NCBI GenBank assembly: GCA_034675265.1
Contig: JAUCDK010000038.1
Location: 1-9,177 of the forward strand
Direction of reading: 5' to 3'
DNA length: 9,177 nucleotides
Source: UBA7396 sp034675265
GTDB taxonomy: Bacteria; Patescibacteriota; Gracilibacteria; BD1-5; UBA6164
A program made the position numbers and the translations under genes. Of the stretch, positions 1-4,961 are shown one piece after another. Each line of letters opens with the position of its first letter. The stretch's first letter is position 1. The notes under the pieces are model-generated. The model was given only the letters and a program-made list of their open reading frames with translations. It was not told where the DNA came from and did no database searches.

Positions 1-11
1 ATAAAAATTTT

Positions 12-39
12 TTGACTATTTTCATTTATTTCATATAAT
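12..39 (+). promoter_or_regulatory. Sigma70-type promoter of the rpsT-infC-rpmI-rplT-yidD group
   Basis: A -35 box TTGACT (12-17) and a perfect -10 box TATAAT (34-39) are separated by 16 bp, which predicts a transcription start near 46 and a leader of about 70 nt before rpsT. This is the best promoter match in the window. The -10 sits in the longer string ATTTCATATAAT, which recurs in the sufS and pilin promoters. Confidence 0.8.
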
Positions 40-45
40 GCTGCG

Positions 46-90
46 GTATATTGTCGAAAGGCAATACAAGTAACTAGCCCCAAACAGTTA
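46..90 (+). promoter_or_regulatory. Structured leader of rpsT: two small hairpins
   Basis: Directly after the predicted transcription start, positions 49-55 pair with 60-66 (7 bp, one G-U pair) around a GAAA tetraloop. A second stem pairs TAACT (71-75) with AGTTA (86-90). S20 is known to repress its own synthesis in other bacteria, so this leader could be an autogenous control site. That function is inference; only the pairing is seen. Confidence 0.4.
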
Positions 91-116
91 TTTTATATTT
101 ATTTTAAGCCAAAATT

Positions 117-428
117 ATGCCATTAATTAAATCTGCAAAAAAAGCATTAAAACAAAGTGTAAAAAAACACTCAAGAAATGAACACTTTAAAGAAATGTTT
201 AAAGAAACAAGAAAAGCTTTTGAAGCTGCTGTAAAAAACAATGATTTAGAAGCTGCAAAAAAAGTATTTTTCAATAAAAAAAATGACGGTAAAACTGTTT
301 CATCAGGATTACAATCAAATATTGATAAACTTGTGAAAAAAAATATCATCCATAAAAATAATGGTGATAGAAAAAAATCAAAATATGCTGGAATGCTAAA
401 AAAATTAGAAACTTCTTTACAATCTTAA
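117..428 (+). CDS. rpsT: 30S ribosomal protein S20
   Basis: Encodes 103 residues of the 16S rRNA-binding primary assembly protein S20 of the small subunit. The N-terminus MPLIKSAKKALKQS matches the conserved S20 start (M-x-x-IKSAKKR), and the C-terminal IHKNNGDRKKSKYAGML matches the family signature IHKNxAARKKSRL. The product is Lys-rich and helical, slightly longer than the usual 85-90 residues. It contains no UGA codon; its four glycines are all GGN. It is first in the group, behind a strong promoter and a hairpin leader, and only 9 nt separate its stop from infC. No Shine-Dalgarno sequence precedes the ATG. Having rpsT immediately ahead of infC-rpmI-rplT is not the usual E. coli or Bacillus arrangement. 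Confidence 0.95.
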   Translation: MPLIKSAKKALKQSVKKHSRNEHFKEMFKETRKAFEAAVKNNDLEAAKKVFFNKKNDGKTVSSGLQSNIDKLVKKNIIHKNNGDRKKSKYAGMLKKLETSLQS

Positions 429-437
429 TCCAAGTTC

Positions 438-947
438 ATGAAAGAGAACAAAAGACCGTTAAATGACGAAATAAAAGCTTCTAAAATAAAACTTATTACT
501 GATGAAGGAGAAGTTTTATGAGAAATGTCACTTGCTGATGCAAAACAAAAAGCTCGTGAAAGTGCTTTAGATCTTATGCAACTCGGTCGTGAATGAGAAC
601 TCACTATTGTAAAAATGCTTGATTATGGAAAATTTCTTTATAAACAAAAGAAACAAGATCAAAAAAATAAACAAAAAGGAAAAGCTCCAGATTTGAAAAC
701 AATTAAAATTACTTTCAAAATTTGAGATCATGACCTTGAAGTGAAAAAAAATCAAGCTGAAAAATTTGCTAAAGATGGACATCCTCTAAAAGCAATGCTA
801 GTACTCAGATGAAGAGAAAATCATTATGAAGATATTGCAAAACAAAAAATGGAAACATTCGTTGCAATGCTTGAAGATTTCTACAAAATTGATAAAAAAC
901 TAGTAAGAGCATGAAGTAACTTTATTGTAATGCTATTACCAAAATAA
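438..947 (+). CDS. infC: Translation initiation factor IF-3
   Basis: Encodes 169 residues when UGA is read as glycine; five UGA codons are used. The N-domain shows R-P-L-N-D-E-I followed by the linker motif MLDYGKFLYKQKKQ (IF3 signature DYGKxxYEQ). The C-domain shows KTIKITFKIGDHDLEVK and MLVLRGREN, where the central Gly of R-G-R-E is a UGA codon. IF3 binds the 30S subunit, blocks premature subunit joining and checks the start codon. The length is typical. The start is a plain ATG rather than the AUU found in E. coli infC, with no Shine-Dalgarno sequence. It lies 9 nt after rpsT and 46 nt before rpmI, so co-transcription with both is likely. With the standard code the gene would fall into six fragments. 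Confidence 0.95.
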
Positions 948-993
948 TATTATCCCTAAAAAGATATTTAAAATATATTTATAATTTACTACT

Positions 994-1188
994 ATGACTT
1001 TAAAAACTAGAAGCTGAGTTAAAAAAAGAGTAAAAGTTACTGCAAAAGGTAAATTTAAACTTGCTAAAGCTTGGAAAAAACACTTACTTTCAGATAAAAG
1101 TAAAAAAGCAAAAGGAAGAAATAGATACGGTTTAGTTGTATCTGTTGCTGAAGAAAGAAAAATCAGACAACAATTACCATTTGCATAG
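994..1188 (+). CDS. rpmI: 50S ribosomal protein L35
   Basis: Encodes 64 residues. The opening KTRSGVKKRVKVTAKGK matches the L35 signature (KTKSGAKKRFKVTGxGK), with its first glycine encoded by UGA. HLLSDKSKKAKGR and a final RKIRQQLPFA match HLLxxKSxKRxR and the usual IKKLLPY end. L35 is a small basic protein of the large subunit, and infC-rpmI-rplT is a classic conserved order. There is no Shine-Dalgarno sequence. A TATAAT hexamer lies 8 nt upstream of the ATG (980-985), so an extra near-leaderless start is possible, though no good -35 box is seen. The 46-nt gap from infC is very AT-rich. Confidence 0.93.
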
Positions 1189-1199
1189 AAAATATAAAT

Positions 1200-1228
1200 A
1201 AAAACATAATTATTTTCGTTATGTTTTT
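1200..1228 (+). promoter_or_regulatory. Hairpin between rpmI and rplT, possible attenuator or L20 site
   Basis: Positions 1200-1209 (A-rich, ending CATAA) pair with 1219-1228 (TTATGTTTTT), giving a 10-bp stem with a 9-nt loop. The descending arm is U-rich, but no separate U tract follows, so it would terminate only weakly. L20 represses this operon in E. coli and B. subtilis by binding RNA, which makes a control role plausible; that role is inference. Confidence 0.4.
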
Positions 1229-1262
1229 GCATTTCAAATTTATAACTTACTAATTCAAAAAT

Positions 1263-1607
1263 ATGGTTAGAGTAAAAAGAGGTGTCATGACTAAAAAAAG
1301 ACACAAAAAAATATTAAAAGCTACAAAATGATATAGATTATTAAATTCTAGACAATTTTCTAGAGCAAAAACTGCTTGGATGAAAGCTGGATTAAACTCT
1401 TATATCGGTAGAAAAACTAAAAAAAGAGATTTCAGAAAATTATGGACTATAAGAATCAATACAGCTGCTAGACAAGAAGGAACTACATACTCAAGATTTA
1501 TTAATGCTATGTATAAAAAATCTGTTTTATTAAACAGAAAAGTTTTATCAAACTTAGCTATTACTAATCCACAAGTATTCTCAAAAGTTTTAGCTTTTGT
1601 AAAATAG
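1263..1607 (+). CDS. rplT: 50S ribosomal protein L20
   Basis: Encodes 114 residues of the 23S rRNA-binding assembly protein L20. MVRVKRGVMTKKRHKKILK and the KGYR motif at residues 22-25 match the family (ARVKRG, RHKKILKxAKGY); Gly23 of that motif is UGA. Further conserved blocks are KKRDFRKLWTIRINTAARQ and YSRFINAM. The length is typical (about 117 residues). Reading UGA as stop would leave only a fragment starting at Met40, which lacks the N-terminal RNA-binding extension, so the full start at 1263 is secure. No Shine-Dalgarno sequence is present. The gene follows rpmI by 74 nt containing a hairpin, and its TAG stop is 18 nt before yidD. Confidence 0.95.
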
Positions 1608-1610
1608 TAT

Positions 1611-1620
1611 AAAAAGGAGG
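1611..1620 (+). promoter_or_regulatory. Strong Shine-Dalgarno sequence of yidD
   Basis: AAAAAGGAGG ends 5 nt before the TTG at 1626. It is the only strong Shine-Dalgarno match in front of any gene in the window. It fixes the yidD start, because no ATG or GTG lies between the rplT stop in the same frame (1605-1607) and the conserved body of YidD. Confidence 0.8.
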
Positions 1621-1625
1621 CTTTC

Positions 1626-1934
1626 TTGAGCTTCTTTTTATTTTCTAAAATAATACGATTGAAAAAAAAACTTATCTCTGGAGTTCGACTCTATCAAAAA
1701 TATCTTTCTCCAGATCATTCTATTTGGGTGAAATCATTAAATAAACCTCCCTATTGTAAACATATTCCAACTTGTAGCGAATATATGATTGAAGCAGTAG
1801 AAAAAAAATGAGTTTTTATAGGAACTTTAAAATGAGTTTGAAGAATTTTTAGATGTATGCCTTGGTCAAAATGATGATATGATCCAGTAGAAAAAGAATG
1901 TAATCATACTAATAAAAAATGTTCTTGTAAATAA
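1626..1934 (+). CDS. yidD: Membrane protein insertion efficiency factor YidD
   Basis: Encodes 102 residues from a TTG start chosen by the Shine-Dalgarno sequence 5 nt upstream. The YidD signature is complete: LYQKYLSP (residues 22-29), C44..PTCSEYMIEA (48-57), RIFRCMPW (73-80) and SKGGYDPV (81-88). Conserved cysteines are C44, C50 and C77. Five of seven glycines, including both in K-G-G-Y-D-P, are UGA codons, and translation stopping at the first UGA would lose the hallmark motif. YidD is a small inner-face membrane-associated protein that aids insertion of membrane proteins with YidC. It normally sits with rpmH, rnpA and yidC; here it follows rplT. The region between SP and the PTC motif is a few residues longer than in E. 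coli. A terminator follows 4 nt after the stop. Confidence 0.93.
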
Positions 1935-1938
1935 GAAT

Positions 1939-1976
1939 AAAAAAAGTAAAAACATTTTACTTTTTTTATTTTTTTT
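1939..1976 (+). terminator. Rho-independent terminator after yidD
   Basis: Positions 1939-1951 pair with 1955-1967 around the loop ACA, giving a 13-bp stem with GTAAAA/TTTTAC at the top, followed by a long T-rich tract. It ends the rpsT-yidD transcript. The descending arm also carries the -35 box of the rplA promoter. Confidence 0.75.
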
Positions 1977-1983
1977 ATATAAT
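1956..1983 (+). promoter_or_regulatory. Promoter of rplA, overlapping the preceding terminator
   Basis: TTTACT (1956-1961) and TATAAT (1978-1983) are 16 bp apart, predicting a start near 1990 and a leader of about 57 nt before rplA. The -35 hexamer lies inside the descending arm of the yidD terminator. Confidence 0.65.
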
Positions 1984-1995
1984 TGTTCGGCCTTT

Positions 1996-2026
1996 AAGGA
2001 AGAACTTATATGTTCGTTATTACCTT
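1996..2026 (+). promoter_or_regulatory. Possible L1 autoregulatory RNA site in the rplA leader
   Basis: AAGG (1996-1999) can pair with CCTT (2023-2026), and GAAC (2002-2005) with GTTC (2012-2015). Between them is an asymmetric internal loop of AA against GTTATTA. Two short helices flanking an asymmetric internal loop is the general shape of known L1 mRNA operators. The stems are short and the match is only architectural, so this is tentative. Confidence 0.25.
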
Positions 2027-2046
2027 TATTATTTAACAAAATTATT

Positions 2047-2739
2047 ATGGCAAAAAGAGGTAAAAAATATAACAAAGCCGTTGAATTTATTAATCAAGAA
2101 ATGGCTTATTCAGTAGCTGAAGCTGTTGAATTACTTGAAAAAACAAATACAGTAAAATTTGATCCTACTGTTGAAGTTCACTTTAACTTAAATCTTGATC
2201 CAAAATATGCTGATCAAATGATTAGAACTACTATTTCTCTTCCAAATGGAACTGGGAAAACAGTAAAAGTTTGTGCTTTTTCTGATAGTGTTTCTGCTGC
2301 TGATTTAAAAGCTGCTGGTGCAGTAGTTGCTGGTGGAGAAGATTTAATCAACTCTATCGCTTCAGGTGAAACTGCTCTTGATTTTGATGTTTGTGTTGCT
2401 ACACCTTCAATGATGAGACAAATGTGAAAAATTGCTAGAGTACTTGGACCAAAAGGACTTATGCCAAATCCAAAAACTGGAACTGTTGGTGAAGACTTAA
2501 TTGCTATTGTAAAAGAAATTGCAGCTTGAAAATTTGAATTCAAAACTGATAAACAAGGGAATATTCACTCAATTTTTGGTAAATTATCTTTTGGTAAAGA
2601 TAAATTAGCTCAAAATTTAGAAAAATTTATTGCTACTGTAAAAGAAGTAAAACCAAGTGGATCTAAAGGAAAATATATGAACACTGTTTATGTATGTAAT
2701 GCTATGGGACCTTCTATCAAATTAGATATTCAAGGATAA
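2047..2739 (+). CDS. rplA: 50S ribosomal protein L1
   Basis: Encodes 230 residues, the usual L1 length. MAKRGKKY opens domain I. The hallmark G-K-I-A-R-V-L-G-P-K-G-L-M-P-N-P-K-T-G-T stretch spans residues 127-146, and its first Gly is a UGA codon (2425-2427). A second UGA encodes Gly161 in A-A-G-K-F-E-F-K. The C-terminal SKGKYMNTVYVCNAMGP corresponds to the family block (GKGxYxxxxxxSSTMGP). L1 forms the mobile stalk of the 50S subunit near the E site and often represses its own mRNA. Only about 2 of 20 glycines use UGA. The gene is transcribed alone, without rplK (L11) upstream, between its own promoter and a shared terminator. The start has no Shine-Dalgarno sequence. Confidence 0.95.
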
Positions 2740-2752
2740 TTATTCCTAAAAT

Positions 2753-2786
2753 AAAAAAATAACTCTCAATTGAGAGTTATTTTTTT
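2753..2786. terminator. Bidirectional terminator between rplA and the Fe-S regulator
   Basis: A perfect 34-bp palindrome: AATAACTCTC, central AATT, GAGAGTTATT, flanked by matching A and T runs. A-run/stem/T-run reads as an intrinsic terminator on either strand, so it can end rplA (+) and the leftward Fe-S operon (-). The stop codon of the minus-strand regulator (2777-2779) lies inside the stem. Confidence 0.85.
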
Positions 2787-3175
2787 ATTATTTTTTCAAG
2801 CGTATAAAGTTTTAATAATGCACTAAATCATTTTTGTAATGATTTTAAAACATTCGTTGTTACACAAGTTTTTTCATTTTCACAAAACTCCCCTGATGTA
2901 CAACTCGTAATAAATAAATCCTCTCATAAACTTGAAAGAATATCATATAGAGAAATTTCACTCAGATTTTTATCAATATATACTCATCCATTTCTTCATT
3001 TGAGAGTTTTTACAAGATGAGCTTTTTCAAAATTATTAATGATTCTTCTTAAAAATGCTTCTGAGATATCTAAATTTTTAGAAATATCTGAAATTTTTAA
3101 AATTTTTTCTTGGGATTGTGCTATATATGAAATAGCTTTCAATCCATAATCTCATTTTTTAGATAATTTTATCAT
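2777..3175 (-). CDS. Rrf2/IscR-type Fe-S-sensing transcription regulator
   Basis: Encodes 132 residues with five UGA glycines. The N-terminal winged helix shows SKKGDYGLKAISYIA (residues 5-19; the Rrf2 start is typically S-x-K-x-x-Y-A-L-x-A), a recognition region ISDISKNLDISEAFLRRI (28-45), and the wing LKGRNGGVYI (59-67, Rrf2 L-x-S-x-R-G-x-x-G-G). Cysteines 92, 98 and 104 form C-x5-C-x5-C, identical in spacing and number to E. coli IscR, where they bind [2Fe-2S]. The fourth IscR ligand, His107, is Thr here. It is last in the operon, 24 nt after the SufU-like gene, so it probably senses Fe-S status and controls this operon. The family is sure; the cluster type is inferred. Read with UGA as stop, no intact protein would be seen here. 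Confidence 0.88.
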
Positions 3176-3199
3176 GAATAGAATTATTAATTAAAATAC

Positions 3200-3613
3200 C
3201 TAACATCCACTTGAAACAATTAACATATCTAAAATATCATCTTTTTGACCATCTCAACGATATTTATGAATAGCATTACGAGTTGCTACAAGTCAAAATA
3301 CTGCTGCCTTTTGTCTACGTGGAGAAATATCTTCCTCAACTAATTTTTTAATATAATTATAATCTTTTTCTAAAATTTCATCTAAAGTCATTCCTACAAT
3401 ACTTTCTCCAAATACTGAAGAAGTTGCTGTCGTAACAATAGAAGTCATTCCTTCAAATGACCAATCTACTAAAATATTATTTTCAATTTTCAAAAAAACT
3501 TCAATAGTATCACTACAACTTCTATTTTCTTCTTTATATCTAATCGTTGCATCCACCATTTCTCATCTATTTGGTGGATTTTTAGAATAAAATGTAATTA
3601 TTTCGTTTGTCAT
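3200..3613 (-). CDS. SufU/IscU-like Fe-S assembly protein lacking two ligand cysteines
   Basis: Encodes 137 residues with three UGA glycines. N-P-P-N-R-G-E-M (12-19) corresponds to the family's NPxNxG motif. Cys33 and Asp35 in R-S-C-S-D match the first ligand site (CGD). SFEGMTSIVTTATSS (52-66) aligns with the second site, but the cysteine is Ser58. RRQKAAVFG (99-107) aligns with R-x-K-C-A-x-L, where the cysteine is Ala103. Canonical scaffolds need all three cysteines. An extra Cys137 is the last residue. The protein may take persulfide sulfur from SufS through Cys33 rather than build clusters; that is inference. Its ATG lies inside the end of sufS (16-nt overlap), suggesting translational coupling. 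Confidence 0.85.
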
Positions 3614-4815
3614 TCTTTATTAAAATTATTATCTAAAACTTCAAAAAACTTATCTATATCAGTTCTTGAATTGTAAATATATAAACTCATACGAGCACTT
3701 GATCAGATACCTAAATAATCCATAAATGGTTCTGTACAATGTTGTCCAGCTCTGATACAAATATTATGTTCAGCCATAACATCAGCAATATCAAGAGAAT
3801 GAACTCATTCAATATAAAAACCAAATACTCCAACTCTATTTTGAGCAGTTTTACTTCAAAGAAGTTTTAAATGAGGTCTTTCACTAAATTGCTCTAAACT
3901 ATATTGTATTAAATCATTTTCAATAGCATCAATTTTCTCATATCATCAAATATTTTCAATATATTCTAATGCTTTGAGTAAACTTAAAGCTCCTGAGATA
4001 TTTGGCGTTCCTGGCTCAAATTTATATGGTAATGCTCAGCTTTTAAATGATTGTGTTTTTACTTCATTAATAGCTCAACCTCAAGAAAAAATTGGTTTAT
4101 AATTTTCTAAAAGTTCTCTTTTTCACCAAATTACTCAAAGTCATGAATCTGCCATAACTTTATGCGCAGTAAAGAATAAAAAATCACAATTTAATTTTTC
4201 TACATTTACTTGAAAATGTGGAAAACTTTGACTTGCATCAACAATAAAAAGAGTATCTTTTCTTTTTATTTTCCCAATTTTTTCTAAATCAAATATTTGT
4301 CCTGTCACATTTGAAACATGAGTAAAAGCAATGACTTTTACTTTTTCATCATATTTTTTTTCAAAATCTGCAAAATCTATTTCAAAATTTTCATTTGTAT
4401 TTACATATTCAAGTTCTATTCCTATTTCTTCTTTTAATATTAACCAAGGAACAATATTTGAATGATGTTCAACAATAGAAACCAATACTTTATCTCAAGC
4501 TTGTAAAACTTGATTTAATCTTAATGTTTGAGAAATAATATTGAGTGCATAATTTGAGTTATAGGTATACACAATTTCTTTAAAATCTTGTGTACCTAAA
4601 AAATTTGCTACTTTCTTTTTACTTTCAAAGTAAATTTCTTCTGACTCAATAGCTATATCATAAAGTCCTCTATGAATATTTGAATATGTATGTGATAAAT
4701 AATTACAAATTCCATCAATAACATATTTTGGTTTTTGAGTTGAAGATGTAGAGTCTAAAAATACTAAATCAGGATTATTCTGAAATATTGGAAAATCATT
4801 TCTTATTTCTTGCAT
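3598..4815 (-). CDS. sufS: Cysteine desulfurase SufS (class II, PLP-dependent)
   Basis: Encodes 405 residues, normal for SufS. It removes sulfur from L-cysteine as a persulfide for Fe-S assembly. Visible motifs: N-D-F-P-I-F and LDSTSSTQKP (20-29; usually LDNAATTQKP), NIHRG (46-50), EHHSNIVPW (116-124), THVSNVTG (165-172), PLP-contacting DASQSFPH (193-200), Schiff-base Lys219 in TAHK, FEPGTPNISGA (266-276), and catalytic Cys360 in IRAGQHCTEP, with the short loop typical of class II. The residues 371-382 block GSSARMSLYIYN is also conserved. Thirteen of 26 glycines are UGA. The true stop is TAA at 3598-3600; the UGA four codons earlier is Gly402, which creates the overlap with the SufU-like gene. 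It has its own promoter and no Shine-Dalgarno sequence. Confidence 0.95.
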
Positions 4816-4825
4816 ATCGTCTATT

Positions 4826-4839
4826 TATTTTACAAAATA
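4826..4839. promoter_or_regulatory. Dyad in the sufS leader, possible regulator operator
   Basis: TATTTTACAAAATA is a 6+6 inverted repeat with a 2-bp centre, positioned just after the predicted sufS start and 10 bp before its ATG. Rrf2 proteins bind dyads near promoters, and a regulator of this family is encoded in the operon. In DNA this AT-rich a dyad can occur by chance. Confidence 0.3.
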
Positions 4840-4847
4840 CTTGCATA

Positions 4848-4874
4848 ATTATATGAAATAAAAAAAAAAGGCAA
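4848..4874 (-). promoter_or_regulatory. Promoter of the sufS operon
   Basis: Read on the minus strand, TTGCCT (4869-4874) precedes a perfect TATAAT (4848-4853) by 15 bp; TTTGCC one base farther away gives 16 bp. The predicted start is near 4841, giving a leader of about 25 nt. The -10 is part of ATTTCATATAAT (4848-4859), shared with two other promoters here. Confidence 0.65.
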
Positions 4875-4885
4875 AAATGTTTTTA

Positions 4886-4901
4886 GTAAAAATAATTTTA
4901 C
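4886..4901 (+). repeat. Small inverted repeat over the pilin promoter -35
   Basis: GTAAAA (4886-4891) and TTTTAC (4896-4901) flank ATAA. The right arm overlaps the -35 box of the pilin-like gene, so this could be an operator. The intergenic stretch 4816-4961 otherwise holds only two divergent promoters. Confidence 0.35.
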
Positions 4902-4925
4902 AAATCATAGCATTTCATATATAAT
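4897..4925 (+). promoter_or_regulatory. Promoter of the pilin/adhesin cluster
   Basis: TTTACA (4897-4902) and TATAAT (4920-4925) are spaced by 17 bp, predicting a start near 4932. This gives a leader of about 30 nt to the ATG at 4962. It is divergent from the sufS promoter and shares the upstream string ATTTCATAT. Confidence 0.7.
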
Positions 4926-4961
4926 AGGAAGAATAATAATATGATTATTTCTATATGGCCT

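Noticed and set aside
104..349. Minus-strand open frame opposite rpsT
   Set aside because: Phe/Lys-poor shadow of the A-rich S20 gene, with no family match; the plus strand is clearly S20.
567..782. Minus-strand open frame within infC
   Set aside because: Phe-rich shadow of an A-rich coding strand; the IF3 motifs are on the plus strand.
438..947. infC and other interrupted genes as pseudogenes, or UGA as Trp or selenocysteine
   Set aside because: UGA falls at invariant glycines across unrelated families, and TGG is used for Trp; no SECIS-like requirement could fit about 99 sites.
936..1304. Minus-strand open frame across infC end, rpmI and rplT start
   Set aside because: It covers two recognised ribosomal genes and their spacers and matches no family I know.
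1985..2005. GTTC...GAAC hairpin next to the rplA -10 box
   Set aside because: Its left arm starts at the promoter edge, before the predicted transcription start, so it would not be wholly in the RNA.
1866..2075. Minus-strand open frame over the yidD end and rplA promoter
   Set aside because: Low-complexity Phe/Leu translation of a terminator and promoter region, overlapping known genes.
2214..2543. Minus-strand open frame within rplA
   Set aside because: Shadow of L1, whose signature motif spans the same bases.
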